Source: Rugosimonospora acidiphila (GTDB lineage: Bacteria > Actinomycetota > Actinomycetes > Mycobacteriales > Micromonosporaceae). From it: a DNA stretch of 64,000 bases. Under the pieces are notes generated by a model. That model was not told the DNA's origin and searched no databases. It worked only from the letters and a program-made list of their open reading frames with translations. How positions within the stretch are numbered: the first letter of the stretch is position 1; the number at the start of each line of letters is the position of its first letter. The DNA is taken from the NCBI RefSeq assembly GCF_039543385.1, contig NZ_BAABJQ010000017.1, forward strand, positions 124,001 to 188,000, written 5' to 3'. Below are positions 44,393 through 54,009 of the stretch, piece by piece. Position numbers and translations under genes: made by a program.

Positions 44393-45166
44393 GTGACTTT
44401 CCATGACCTACACCACGGTGACACGCCCCTCCTGCTGCCCAATGCCTGGGACGTCGGGTCCGCCATCGCGCTGGCCGATTGCGGCTTCCCGGCCATCGGC
44501 ACCACAAGCTTCGGAGTCGGAGCCGCGGTCGGTCATCCAGACGGCGCCCGGGCCAGCAGGGATTCAACCATGGCGCTTGCCCAGGCCCTGCGACGGCTGC
44601 CTGTCTTCGTCTCGGCCGACATCGAGGATGGGTACAGCGATGACCCCGGCGAGGTCGCCGCCTACGTCGCCAACCTCGGTATTGCGGGCATCAACATCGA
44701 GGACAGCACCGCCGAGGCGTTAGTCGATCCAGAACGCCAGGCTGCGAAGATTATGGAGATCAAGCGCCGTAACCCCGAGGTGTTCGTCAACGCCCGGATC
44801 GACAACTACTGGCTCGGCCAGGACGCGACAGCGGCCGCCGTGCTTGAGCGCGCTGCTGCGTACGCCGCCGCCGGCGCCGATGGTGTGTTCATCCCGGGTG
44901 CGACCGAACCCAACGAACTGCGTGCCTTCGCCGCCGCGATCAGCCTGCCGGTCAATGTGCTGGTTGTGCCCGGCCTGACCGTGGCCGACCTCGGCGAGCT
45001 TGGAATCCGCCGCGTCAGTACCGGTTCGTTGCCCTATCGTGCGGCGATGGACGCCGCTGTTGAGGTGGCGGTGGCGGTGCGGGAGGGCCGGACGCCCGGG
45101 TCGGCAACGCCGTACCCACAGGTCCAGGCCCGGCTGACCCGCTACGCCGATCTCTTCAGGGAATGA
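44393..45166 (+). CDS. Isocitrate lyase / PEP mutase superfamily enzyme
   Basis: 257 residues from GTG at 44393, AAGGAA upstream. Superfamily marks: LLPNAWDVGSAIALAD near the start, the metal-binding VFVSADIEDGYSDDP, GINIEDST, NARIDNYWLGQD and GVFIPGATEPNEL. Lacks the KKCGH-type lyase motif of true isocitrate lyase, so a C-C or P-C bond enzyme acting on an oxalacetate-like substrate is likely. Co-transcribed with the ABM gene. Confidence 0.88.
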   Translation: MTFHDLHHGDTPLLLPNAWDVGSAIALADCGFPAIGTTSFGVGAAVGHPDGARASRDSTMALAQALRRLPVFVSADIEDGYSDDPGEVAAYVANLGIAGINIEDSTAEALVDPERQAAKIMEIKRRNPEVFVNARIDNYWLGQDATAAAVLERAAAYAAAGADGVFIPGATEPNELRAFAAAISLPVNVLVVPGLTVADLGELGIRRVSTGSLPYRAAMDAAVEVAVAVREGRTPGSATPYPQVQARLTRYADLFRE

Positions 45167-45467
45167 CCATGGCTGGGCTCCATGCCCGTGACCCAATCGG
45201 TGTCCAGGTCAATCTGATCACCTCGGTTAACGCGGCCGTGTTTACCGCGCCGGGGTATTGTCGATGATGGGAATCCCGCTGGTCGCGGTCGGTTTATTGA
45301 AGAACACCGCTGGCACGCCGGTGCACCCGGACGCCCTTCGGGCTGTCCTATCCGACACTTGGAGCTGAGCAAGGTGATGTTCGTGTCATGCGGCTTGCGC
45401 GATGCGTATTGATTCGCCTCCGTTTGAGGGCGCGTGTCCTGAGGCAGACGATGAAAGGCACGACTCG
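45167..45467 (+). other. Intergenic, no supported gene
   Basis: About 300 bases before the DUF4331 gene. No motif-bearing frame. Confidence 0.4.
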
Positions 45468-46481
45468 ATGTCACACCACTTCGACACCCCGACCGGTCGC
45501 GAGGATCCCAAGCTCAACCTGTGTGACTTGTACCTGTTCGCCGGCCGGCCGGGATCGACCGTGATGGTGATGACGGTCAATCCTGAAGCGGATCCGGCGA
45601 AGGGTCCGCTGTTCCGCGACGAAGGGCTCTACGTTTTCCGCTTCGACACGAACGGTCACGGCCGCGAGGACGTGTCCTTCAAGGTCCAGTTTGGCGAGAC
45701 CAACCACGGTGCCGGCGGCGAGCACGTACAGAACTTCGAGGTACGCCGGGCGATCGGGGACGGCGCGGGCCACGGAGCCGACGGTGACCTGGTCGCCGCC
45801 GGGACGACGTCGCGCATCGTCACCGCCGACAGTGGCGTGCGGGTGTTTACCGGCCTGACCCAGGATGTCTTCGCGGGTGATTCGGCCGCGCTGCGCGCGT
45901 TCGAGGCGGCGTTCGCCGAAGGGCAGTACAAGCCCGAGGCGTTCGACAACCACGTCAACTTCTTCGCGCCGCGTCGCGTCGCGGCCATCGTGCTGGAGGT
46001 CCCGAACGAGCTGATCGGCGTCGGCCTGGTCCAGGCCTGGGCCACCATCTCGCTGTTCGGCCACGCGCCGGAGCAGCAGGTGGCGCGCTGGGGGCTGCCG
46101 CTGATCACGCACCTGTACGCACGCGACGACGACCTGCGTGAGACCTACAACCGCACCACGCCGTCCGGGGACAACGCCGCGGTGCTGGACCGGATCGGCG
46201 AGGTGATCCGGGAGACAACGTTCCTCGCGGGTACCGCCAACGATCCTCAGGCGTACGCGCAACGGGTGCTCGACAGGTTCGGTGCGCTCACGCTGCCTTA
46301 CGAACTGGGTACTCCGGCTTCCTTCGACTACGTCGGCTTCAACGGGCGGACCCTGCACGACGACGTCATGGATGTCATGTTGTCGCTGACCACGAATTCA
46401 CCGCTGGGCGACGGTGCCAACCCCGACCCCGACCGCATCTCGATGGAGTTCCCCTACGTCCCCGTCCCCGACCGCGGCTGA
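45468..46481 (+). CDS. DUF4331-family protein
   Basis: 337 residues from ATG at 45468 (MSHHFDTPTGREDPKLNLCD), the characteristic start of DUF4331 proteins. Continues with DLYLFAGRPGSTVMVMTVNP and the beta-rich body; C-terminal PLGDGANPDPDRISMEFPYV. No signal peptide. Function unknown; some family members are exported and metal-associated. Confidence 0.85.
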   Translation: MSHHFDTPTGREDPKLNLCDLYLFAGRPGSTVMVMTVNPEADPAKGPLFRDEGLYVFRFDTNGHGREDVSFKVQFGETNHGAGGEHVQNFEVRRAIGDGAGHGADGDLVAAGTTSRIVTADSGVRVFTGLTQDVFAGDSAALRAFEAAFAEGQYKPEAFDNHVNFFAPRRVAAIVLEVPNELIGVGLVQAWATISLFGHAPEQQVARWGLPLITHLYARDDDLRETYNRTTPSGDNAAVLDRIGEVIRETTFLAGTANDPQAYAQRVLDRFGALTLPYELGTPASFDYVGFNGRTLHDDVMDVMLSLTTNSPLGDGANPDPDRISMEFPYVPVPDRG

Positions 46482-46746
46482 GCGGGCGAGAGGGCAACGA
46501 GGAGGTACCGGAACCAGATCCCGGTCGCTGGTTGGCGCGCCCCGACCGGCGACGGGATGAGACTGGGTCCGCGGTGGCGGGCGATGTGACAGGGCGGAGA
46601 ACTCCGCCCCGGCCCGTTCCAGGGCGGCCGAGGAAACCATGGTCCAGTTGCGCGGCGTTTCAGACGGCGCGGGACGTGTCCGGGGGCGGTACTGGTACAT
46701 CCGATACGCACCCGGAGTCCTACGTTGCGCCATCATCACCGGCAGG

Positions 46747-47163
46747 ATGGATGCGGGCATGACAATGGGCATGGCATCGAAAGGCACTAGCGTGGAGACG
46801 ATCGAGGTTCGTGACGACGCGGCCAACCGCTTTTACGAGCTGCGGGTGGGTGGGCAGCAGGCTGGCCTCCTGGTGTACGAGGACCAGGGCTCACGGCGCG
46901 TTCTGACGCATACCTTCATCCAGGAGTCGTTCCGCGGCAGGGGACTGGTGAAGATACTCATCCGGGACTCCCTGGAAGACATCCGCGCCAGAGGTCTGAG
47001 CGTCACGAACTTCTGCGGGATCGTCGACCGGTACATCCAGCGGCACCCGGAATACGAGATACTCATCGACCTGGCACATCCGGGAAGCTGGGCGGGCCGC
47101 CCGGCCGGCGAGGTCCCCGCCGGGGACGATGACGCAGCCGTGGTCGGAATCGACGCCGACTGA
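46747..47163 (+). CDS. GNAT-type N-acetyltransferase (YjdJ-like)
   Basis: Up to 138 residues from ATG at 46747; several in-frame ATGs to 46771 make the start uncertain. Short GNAT fold: NRFYELRVGGQQAGLLVYED, LTHTFIQESFRGRGLVKILI (acetyl-CoA loop) and VTNFCGIVDRYIQRHPEY, as in the small YjdJ/PF14542 type. An acidic C-terminal tail follows. Substrate unknown. Confidence 0.8.
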   Translation: MDAGMTMGMASKGTSVETIEVRDDAANRFYELRVGGQQAGLLVYEDQGSRRVLTHTFIQESFRGRGLVKILIRDSLEDIRARGLSVTNFCGIVDRYIQRHPEYEILIDLAHPGSWAGRPAGEVPAGDDDAAVVGIDAD

Positions 47164-47422
47164 GGTCGGCGTGGTGGGTGGGGACCGTGCGTGTCACGCG
47201 GCTGGGGCGGGGCGGTGACATGGTCGACGTCGTTGGTGGCGGGTTGCGGAGGCCACGCGGCCAATTCAGTCAGGGCTGATGCCCGCTGGATGAAACGTCC
47301 CGCGAGTTTCCCAGAAAGACGAAGGCAGGGCGGGCTCCCGAATCTCCGGTTGTCGGGAGCCAACCCTGTCCGCCACAGCACGTTCCAACGGATGACGAGG
47401 CATCTCGCCCCTACCCGTCGGG

Positions 47423-47602
47423 TCAACCGCTGTTGATTGCACCCGTTATGGCGGCGTTGGTGTAGCGCCGCGCCGCTCGATCACCGGCCCGCTTTGCCTG
47501 ATCCGGGGTAGCACCCCGGGCAAGTGCTTCCTCGATCGCCTTGTTGCGACGCTGCTCGACCTGCTCACTCTGCCTCTGCTTGAGTCTGCTCCAGAAAGAC
47601 AT
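47423..47602 (-). CDS. Small conserved-looking protein
   Basis: 59 residues from ATG at 47602 (MSFWSRLKQRQSEQVEQRRN). Highly charged, amphipathic helix, no motif known to me. The clean length and start, and lack of overlap with other genes, support it. Confidence 0.5.
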   Translation of the reverse strand: MSFWSRLKQRQSEQVEQRRNKAIEEALARGATPDQAKRAGDRAARRYTNAAITGAINSG

Positions 47603-47913
47603 GGCACCAGGTATCCGAAACGCGTACGCCTCAAACTCAGGCGTGACACGCCGCACAGGCAACATCTGTCAAGCGCCGGTCGGCTCCGGCGGCCCTGGAC
47701 AAGCTGCGCTTTGGGGTGAGCAAGCGGTCTGAGAGTTTTCGGTTGCGCTGTCTGGAGGAACCGTTGACGGGTGATCGGTTGTCTTCGATGATGCTCACCG
47801 GCCCTGCTCCAACCATCAGGCGCGACGGTGTCATGACCACGGACGGACGGTCGGCGCGGGAGCAGCCACACAAGGTCGGAAGCGGCCCAGAGCCAATACG
47901 CCCGGGTGATGCA

Positions 47914-47950
47914 CAGTGTGGGCCGCCACGGCCTGCGACGGCCCACACTG
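47914..47950 (-). terminator. Strong hairpin, probable terminator
   Basis: A perfect 12-bp stem, CAGTGTGGGCCG (47914-47925) pairing with CGGCCCACACTG (47939-47950), with a 13-base loop. No T-run follows, as is common in actinobacteria. It lies just downstream of the GH3 remnant on the minus strand. The 47603-47913 stretch holds nothing else. Confidence 0.6.
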
Positions 47951-47959
47951 ATCCCACGG

Positions 47960-48190
47960 TCATGAGACGGCCAGCGGATTGTCCTCGTCAGTCGAACTGG
48001 CAGGTCCGTTCATGCCTCTGGCGAACGGGGCCACCGGGTTCGGGCAGGCGCCGCCGCCCTGGCCCTCGGCGCAGACGGTACCCGCGCTGACCCCTCCGGT
48101 CGGGGTGTTCGAGGCGGTCTGGCCGATGACGGCGACGGTCTTCGCCTTGGCGGTCAGCGAGCGGATCGCGGCATGGAAGTGAATCCTTGC
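47960..48190 (-). pseudogene. Glycoside hydrolase family 3 fragment
   Basis: Reads AIRSLTAKAKTVAVIGQTAS then NTPTGGVSAGTVCAEG and ends at 47960. The AKTVAVIGPxAxxxPTGGVSA pattern is that at the start of the second domain of beta-glucosidases. Only about 70 residues remain, with no catalytic region. Confidence 0.45.
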
Positions 48191-48217
48191 TGGTCGCACG
48201 CAACCTCGTGGCGAGAG

Positions 48218-48928
48218 TCATGATCCGAGTAGATCGAGGTCACGAACGCAGAAACCGTGGTGCGCCCACTCCTCGTTCAGTACCACCTGAACGCACTCCA
48301 GCACCGACTTTTCCCTGGCATGCGGCGGCCAACCCGGGCCCGCCGGCACTGGCGCGGACGCCGTGAGCTGATCGGCCGTCACCGTCGACAGCCAACGCTC
48401 TAGCTCAGCGCCTTGCACGTCTCGCGCGGCCAGCACCTCGTCGAGACTGGGGGCCGACGCCCGGTCCAGGCCCTGCTCCTCCTGGTCAGGGACGAACTCG
48501 CACGCCAGCCCGATCGCGGTGAACGGCTCGGTCGATCCCAGACAGCAGCGGCGGAACCACGAGTCGTGCACGAACACCAGATGGCGCTGGGTCTCTACCG
48601 CCGACCATTCGCCGCCGACGCGCTGCTGCTCCGAACCCCTGGGCATCGCTCGCAGCCGCTCGACCGTCTCCGCCCAGCCGGCCCGCAGCTGCCGGACAGC
48701 CTGCATCAGGTCCGCCGGATCGGCTGAGCGCAGCAGCAGCCGCACCGGATACCGGCGATCAAGCTCGGCTTCGACATACGACGTCACCTCGACTCCGTTG
48801 ACCACCAGATTGGTGACCAGCCCGTCGATCACAGCGTCCTGCATTATCACCCCGATCAGACGAGCGCGGGTCAAGTCACACTCGCGGAATTCGGCATCAG
48901 TCAGGTCTTGATCCTTGAAGCTCGCCAT
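48218..48928 (-). CDS. DinB-like protein with N-terminal pentapeptide-type repeat
   Basis: 236 residues from ATG at 48928 (MASFKDQDLTDAEFRECDLT). The first 35 residues look like a short pentapeptide repeat (A/D-L-x-x pattern); the rest is a four-helix DinB-fold with metal-ligand-like His in VETQRHLVFVHDSWF and EEWAHHGFC. Such proteins are thiol-dependent metalloenzymes or stress proteins. Longer upstream frame not credible. Confidence 0.78.
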   Translation of the reverse strand: MASFKDQDLTDAEFRECDLTRARLIGVIMQDAVIDGLVTNLVVNGVEVTSYVEAELDRRYPVRLLLRSADPADLMQAVRQLRAGWAETVERLRAMPRGSEQQRVGGEWSAVETQRHLVFVHDSWFRRCCLGSTEPFTAIGLACEFVPDQEEQGLDRASAPSLDEVLAARDVQGAELERWLSTVTADQLTASAPVPAGPGWPPHAREKSVLECVQVVLNEEWAHHGFCVRDLDLLGS

Positions 48929-49301
48929 GCCGGGCAGTATCCACCGGCGTTCCGACAACCGCGCAGTTACCGCGGGTAGAGGGTGCTGTAGCCGGGCCTG
49001 GACCAGCGGAAACACGCCGAGCCGGCGACCTCGCACCATACGAGACGAGGTCAACGTTCGGCTAGGTGCACGCGAGCGCGTCCTCAATTCGGCAGGAGCG
49101 GAAGCCGGGCACGTTCGCGTACCCATGACGACCGTCAGCTGGACCTACTTCTGTACTCCCAGGTGTGTCCGACACCGCGGGAAGCGCCGCGGTCGGCGTC
49201 TGGCTCCGCGCCTGCGCTGAGCCGGTTCCGGGCGACCGGTCGAGTATGAAAGGCCGGCGCGGGTGCCTCGCGCCGGCCGGCCGCTGCCGCCACCACGATG
49301 C
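48929..49301 (-). other. Intergenic, no supported gene
   Basis: About 370 bases between the DinB gene and the 3' end of the E2 gene, with no motif-bearing frame. Some inverted repeats downstream of 49240 may end the E2 transcript. Confidence 0.4.
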
Positions 49302-50573
49302 TCATGCCACGAGCCGCAGCGGGTGTTCGAACAGGTCGGTCAGCGTGGCGAGGAATCTCGCGGCCAGCGCGCCGTCGATGACACGATGGTCGGCGGTCAA
49401 GGTGTAGCGCATGCGTGTGGATGTCACGACGTCGGATCCAGCCAGGGTGAGTTCCGCGCGCGTGGAGCCGACGGCGAGAATCGCCGCCTGGGGTGGGTTG
49501 ATGATCGCGTCGAAGTGTTCGATCCCGTACATGCCGAGGTTGCTGATGGTGAAGGTGCCGTGCCTCATTTCGTCCGTGGTGAGCGTTCGATGGGCAGCCT
49601 TGTCCACCAGCTCCCGTGTCGTGGCCGAGATGGCGGTCACCGAGGCGCCGTCAGCGTCTCGAACAACGGGGACAACGAGCCCGGCCGGGGACGCCACCGC
49701 GACGCCGATGTGAACCCTGTCGTGGATGAGAGTCTGGCCGCGTCCGTCGGGCGAGTATGACGCGTTGATCCCGGGGTGTGCCCGCAGGGCGAGTGCCACC
49801 GCCCGGACGATGAGGTCGTTGACGCTGACCTTCGTCCCGGTGCCGCGGTAGGCGCTGTTGATCTGGGTGCGCAGTGCGAGCAGGTCATCGACGCGGGCAG
49901 ACGCGGTGGCGGTGAACGTCGGGATGGTGGTGGCGCTGCCGGTGAGCCTGGCGGCGATCGACTGGCGAACCGCGTCGAAGGGCACAGCCCGGGGCCCCCG
50001 CGGGTCCTGGTCCGGCGCGGCGGATGCGGTCACCGCGCTCGCCCCCGCCGGTGTGGGTCCCGGGGGCGACTGGTCGGGCAGAGCGTCGAGGTCGGCGCGG
50101 ACGATCCGGCCGCCCGGTCCGGTGCCGGCGACGCCCGCCAGGTCGATGCCGCGCTCGCGGGCGAGTTTGCGCACCAGCGGAGTCGCCGCGCGCCGCTCGC
50201 CCCGATCCTCGGGCGCGCCGCGGGGTGCGCGCGGCGCGCGGCCCGTCGGCGCCCGCCCGGTGGTTGCCCCGCCGGTGGCCGGCGCGTGCGGGACGGCTGG
50301 CTCGCGGCTGTCTGCGGGGCGGTTGGTCGCCTCGCCGCCGCCGTCGTCGAGACGGGCGATGGGGGCGCCGATGGGGGCGCTGCGGCCCTCGGGGACGAGG
50401 ATCTCGGCGAGGGTGCCGGCCTCGTACGCCTCATGCTGCATGACGGCCTTGTCGGTCTCGATGTCGACGAGGACGTCGCCGGGGGCGATCGGGTCGCCGG
50501 GCTGCTTGTGCCAGGTGGTGATGGCGCCTTCGGTCATGGTGTCGGACAGGCGCGGCATCCGGATGTCGATCAT
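49302..50573 (-). CDS. 2-oxoacid dehydrogenase E2 (dihydrolipoyl acyltransferase)
   Basis: 423 residues from ATG at 50573. One lipoyl domain at 1-80 with the lipoylated Lys in DIETDKAVMQHEA, an Ala/Pro/Arg-rich linker, a peripheral-subunit-binding domain (TPLVRKLARERGIDLAGVAG) near 140, and the catalytic domain with the His of LTADHRVIDGALAA near 395. Core of a pyruvate, acetoin or branched-chain complex. Starts 14 bp after the E1beta stop. No E3 gene in the window. Confidence 0.92.
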   Translation of the reverse strand: MIDIRMPRLSDTMTEGAITTWHKQPGDPIAPGDVLVDIETDKAVMQHEAYEAGTLAEILVPEGRSAPIGAPIARLDDGGGEATNRPADSREPAVPHAPATGGATTGRAPTGRAPRAPRGAPEDRGERRAATPLVRKLARERGIDLAGVAGTGPGGRIVRADLDALPDQSPPGPTPAGASAVTASAAPDQDPRGPRAVPFDAVRQSIAARLTGSATTIPTFTATASARVDDLLALRTQINSAYRGTGTKVSVNDLIVRAVALALRAHPGINASYSPDGRGQTLIHDRVHIGVAVASPAGLVVPVVRDADGASVTAISATTRELVDKAAHRTLTTDEMRHGTFTISNLGMYGIEHFDAIINPPQAAILAVGSTRAELTLAGSDVVTSTRMRYTLTADHRVIDGALAARFLATLTDLFEHPLRLVA

Positions 50574-50586
50574 GCTGGTGTCCTCT

Positions 50587-51579
50587 TCAGCGGTGCCGGC
50601 CGACGGCATGGAGGGTTTCACGGATGGCGGTGACCGCGTCGTGCGCCGAGGGCAGGGCGGCGGTCTCCAGGGATTTGGCGTAGGGGAGCGGGACCTCGGC
50701 CATCGCCACGCGACGCACCGGCGCATCCAACCAGTCGAAGGCGCCGTCGGAGATCGTCGCGGCGATCTCGGCGCCGATGCCGTAGGTGAGCCAGTCGTCC
50801 TCGAGCACGACGGCGCAGTTCGTCTTGCGCACGGAGGCGATGATCGTGTCGCGGTCGAGGGGACGCAGACTGCGCAGGTCGACGACCTCGACATCAACGC
50901 CCTCGCCGGCCAGCTGCTCGGCGACCTGCAGGGCGACGGCGGCCATCCGCGAGTAGGCGACCACGGTGATGTCGGCACCCTCGCGGGTGAGGGCGGCCCT
51001 GCCGATCTCGGCGGGCTCGTCGCCGTCGGGAACCTCCCCGACGGTGTTGTACAGCGCGAGGTTTTCCAGCACGAGTACGGGGTCGTCGTCGCGGATCGCG
51101 GCGAGCATCAGTGCCTTCGCGTCGGCCGGGCTCGACGGTGCGACGACCTTCATGCCGGGCATGAAGGCGTAGTAGAGCTCCATGTTCTGCGAATGCGTCG
51201 CGCCGAGCTGCTGTCCGCCGCCGCCGGGGGTGCGGATCACCAGGGGGACGCGGACCTGGCCGCCGAACATGCCGTAGATCTTGGCGGCGTGGTTGACGAT
51301 CTGGTCGAGGGCGAGCAGGGAGAAGTTGATCGTCATGATCTCCACGACCGGGCGCAGCCCGAGCATCGCCGCGCCGATCGCGGCGCCGGTGAAGCCCTCC
51401 TCGGCTATCGGGGTGTCGCGCACGCGGCGGGGACCGAACTCGGCCAACATCCCGGCGGTGATCTTGTAGGAACCCTCGAACAGCCCGATCTCCTCACCGA
51501 TCAGGAACACGTTTTCATCGCGGCGCATCTCGCTTTGCAGCGCGTCGTGCAGCGCCTGCCGGTAGCTGATCACACTCAT
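50587..51579 (-). CDS. 2-oxoacid dehydrogenase E1 beta subunit
   Basis: 330 residues from ATG at 51579, in an ATGA overlap with the E1alpha stop. Family motifs: IGEEIGLFEGSYKIT, DTPIAEEGFTGAAIGAAMLG, GGGGQQLGATHSQ and VVLEDDWLTYGIGAEIAA. Forms the alpha2beta2 TPP enzyme with the preceding gene. Confidence 0.94.
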   Translation of the reverse strand: MSVISYRQALHDALQSEMRRDENVFLIGEEIGLFEGSYKITAGMLAEFGPRRVRDTPIAEEGFTGAAIGAAMLGLRPVVEIMTINFSLLALDQIVNHAAKIYGMFGGQVRVPLVIRTPGGGGQQLGATHSQNMELYYAFMPGMKVVAPSSPADAKALMLAAIRDDDPVLVLENLALYNTVGEVPDGDEPAEIGRAALTREGADITVVAYSRMAAVALQVAEQLAGEGVDVEVVDLRSLRPLDRDTIIASVRKTNCAVVLEDDWLTYGIGAEIAATISDGAFDWLDAPVRRVAMAEVPLPYAKSLETAALPSAHDAVTAIRETLHAVGRHR

Positions 51580-52694
51580 GCCGACACCCCCGCGGCGACG
51601 CCGGTCGGGCCGGCCGCGGGAAACAGCGCTTCGCCCGGCATGCGGCGCGAGTTGTTGAGCACCGGCGTGGCGTAGGTGTAGTCGAACAGGGTCGACACGT
51701 CCGGATGCGGGCTCGCGTCGGCATACGCGGCCGCGGCCGCGACCACCGCGCTCGCCTCGGCCTCGACCTCGGCGATGAGTTGGTCGGTGAGCAGGCCATG
51801 GCCGTGCAGCCGCACGGCGTAGGCGGCGATCGGATCTGCGGCTTTGAGCGCTTCGGCCTCCTCGCGGCTGCGGTACCGGGCCGGGTCCACGACGGAGTGG
51901 CCTTTCAGGCGCCCCGAGACGGTCTCCAGCAGATAGGGCCTGTGCTCCCGGGCGCTGGCCAACGCCAGCCCGGCCGCCTCGAACACCGCGGCCGGGTCGT
52001 TGCCGTCGACGCGTGCCGAGGCCATCCGGTACGAGGAGGCTCGCTTGTACAGTTGCGGCTCGGCCGAGGAGCGCTCGACACTGGTGCCCATCCCGAGTCC
52101 GTTGTTGACCACGACGTACACGATCGGCAGCCCCCACAGGGCGGCGATGTTCAGCGACTCGTGGAACGCCCCGATGTTCGTGGTGCCATCACCCATCAGG
52201 CAGACGACCGCCTCCGTGCCGCCGCGGTAGTCGATCGCCAGCGCGGCGCCGGTGGCCAGCGGCACCTGCCCGCCGACGATCCCGTACCCGCCCATGAACC
52301 GGGAGGCGACGTCGAAGATGTGCATCGACCCGCCCCAGCCGCGTGAGACGCCGTCGACCCGCCCGTAGAGCTCGGCCATCACCCTGTCCGGGGCGATCCC
52401 GCGCGCGATCGCGTATCCGTGCTCCCGGTAGTTGGTGAAGACGTAGTCCGAGTCGTCCAGTGCCGCCATGAGTCCCGCGACGGTGGCCTCCTCGCCGAGG
52501 TTCAGGTGGCAGTACCCGCCCACCTTCGCCTCGGTGTATGCGCGGGCGGCCCGCTCCTCGAACCGGCGCACGAGCACCATCTGTCGGTAGAACGCCAGCA
52601 GACGGTCGTCGTCGGGGGACCGGGACAGCCCGGCGGCCTCGCGCCCGGCTCGCGACGCGCGGTCGCCGCGCGTTGTCCTGCTGCTCGGAGGCAT
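51576..52694 (-). CDS. 2-oxoacid dehydrogenase E1 alpha subunit
   Basis: 372 residues from ATG at 52694. TPP-binding motif MGDGTTNIGAFHESLNIAAL near 170, HLNLGEEATVAG and SRGWGGSMHIFD upstream. Operon of three (E1alpha, E1beta, E2), similar to acetoin dehydrogenase or pyruvate dehydrogenase sets; the true 2-oxoacid is not determinable. Promoter presumably overlaps the TetR operator at 52768-52790. Confidence 0.93.
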   Translation of the reverse strand: MPPSSRTTRGDRASRAGREAAGLSRSPDDDRLLAFYRQMVLVRRFEERAARAYTEAKVGGYCHLNLGEEATVAGLMAALDDSDYVFTNYREHGYAIARGIAPDRVMAELYGRVDGVSRGWGGSMHIFDVASRFMGGYGIVGGQVPLATGAALAIDYRGGTEAVVCLMGDGTTNIGAFHESLNIAALWGLPIVYVVVNNGLGMGTSVERSSAEPQLYKRASSYRMASARVDGNDPAAVFEAAGLALASAREHRPYLLETVSGRLKGHSVVDPARYRSREEAEALKAADPIAAYAVRLHGHGLLTDQLIAEVEAEASAVVAAAAAYADASPHPDVSTLFDYTYATPVLNNSRRMPGEALFPAAGPTGVAAGVSA

Positions 52695-52767
52695 GTGGGG
52701 TCTCCTTCTCGCCCAGGTGCGCCGCGGCCGTCGATCGATCGGATCGGGCGCGTCGTCCGGTGGCCTT

Positions 52768-52790
52768 AATGAAACGAAGTTCGGTTCATT
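52768..52790. promoter_or_regulatory. TetR-type operator, near-perfect 23-bp inverted repeat
   Basis: Half-sites AATGAAACGAA (52768-52778) and TTCGGTTCATT (52780-52790) around a central G are inverted repeats with a single mismatch. It lies between the divergent E1alpha and TetR genes, 74 bp from the first and 43 bp from the second. Dimeric TetR binding that represses both directions is the simplest reading. Confidence 0.78.
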
Positions 52791-52832
52791 ATAGGATAGC
52801 GTGGAACGCGCTGTCGATCACGAGGAGCCACG

Positions 52833-53429
52833 ATGGCCACCGACGATGAGTCCCCGCGCAAACGGGGCCGGCCGACCGAAGCCGAACGCGCCCAGCGGCG
52901 CGACGACATCCTCGACGCCGCCGTTCGCCTGTTCGTCACCGGCGGCTTCCGGCAGGTCACCCTCGACGACATCGTGGCGGCGGCGCACGTGACCAAGCGC
53001 ACGATCTACGGCTACTTCGGCGACCGCACCGAGATCTTCCTGGCCGCGGTCGAACGCCTGCGCCGGCGCACCCTCGGCCTCGCCACCGACGGCAACACCC
53101 TCGAAGAACTCGCCGCGAAGATCGTCTTCGCCCTTCACTCCGACGAAGCCATCAGCCTGCACAAACTCATGATCATCGAAGCCAACAGGTTCCCCGACTT
53201 GGCCAAGCGGTTCTACCACGACGGCCCGGAGTCCTACATCCAGGCGCTCAACCAGCTGCTTGCCGAACCCGACGTCGAGCTCGCCAGGTCGCTGTTCACC
53301 CTGCTGCTCGGCGAACCACATCGGCAACGGCTACTCGGACTGCGCGCCGCGCCCAGCCGAACGAAAGCCACCGCGCACGCCCGGGCCGCCCTCAGACAGC
53401 TCGCAATCGCAGGCGAGCTCGAGACCTGA
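52833..53429 (+). CDS. TetR-family transcriptional regulator
   Basis: 198 residues from ATG at 52833. HTH ILDAAVRLFVTGGFRQVTLD then DIVAAAHVTKRTIYGYFGDR in the first 65 residues. Divergent from the 2-oxoacid dehydrogenase operon, with the operator in between. Ligand unknown; a substrate or product of the dehydrogenase is likely. Confidence 0.93.
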   Translation: MATDDESPRKRGRPTEAERAQRRDDILDAAVRLFVTGGFRQVTLDDIVAAAHVTKRTIYGYFGDRTEIFLAAVERLRRRTLGLATDGNTLEELAAKIVFALHSDEAISLHKLMIIEANRFPDLAKRFYHDGPESYIQALNQLLAEPDVELARSLFTLLLGEPHRQRLLGLRAAPSRTKATAHARAALRQLAIAGELET

Positions 53430-53937
53430 GCTCAGCGTCGCTGACGTCCCTACGTCGGATGAGACACCTTCGCCTCAACCCGCTCCTGGGCGAGTTTCGT
53501 CACGGACTGTCCGTAGGTGGGTGCCGGCGCACCCGGCACCGTGGTGCGCCCGCCCACCGACAACGCCCCGACCACCTCCGCGCCAACGTCTCTGCGGTCG
53601 ACGTCGCGGAAGAGCTGACTGACAATGAACTGTCTCGCTTCCGGCTTGTGGGACGGCTGAAATCACGAGATCTTGGACAAAGGCTCGATCAGCTGGGACA
53701 ACGGCTCCGTGCGATGACCGACGCCCCGACCGCCCATCTGGGCAGCGGCACACCCGTCACCGATCCCGCAGAGCTCCACGCGCTGCGACGGACCGTGCGC
53801 ACCGGCGATGACACCGGCGCGGGCCTGAACGGGCTCAGTGGACTCGCCGTCGCGTGGGTGCTCGCCAACCTGAACCCGGTCGCGCTGCCCACCCCCCGGC
53901 CTACGAGCGCTGGAATGAGCGCTCCACCGCAGCCGTC
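53430..53937 (+). other. Intergenic, no supported gene
   Basis: About 510 bases after the TetR gene. A frame at 53459-53983 has no motif and no ribosome binding site. Probably non-coding. Confidence 0.45.
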
Positions 53938-54001
53938 GGCCCTTGATCATCTCTGGCATTGCCGCGAAACTTCACGGATCTAGCAGAGACGATCAAGGGC
54001 C
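53938..54001. repeat. Inverted repeat, 17-bp arms, 30-base loop
   Basis: GGCCCTTGATCATCTCT at 53938-53954 pairs with 53985-54001 with a single mismatch (A-T in one arm, G-C in the other). Could be a bidirectional terminator for the TetR and M1 genes, or a relic of a small mobile element. Confidence 0.65.
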
Positions 54002-54009
54002 GATGCTGT

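Noticed and set aside
53459..53983. 174-codon plus frame after TetR
   Set aside because: No motif; runs through the inverted repeat; composition not protein-like.
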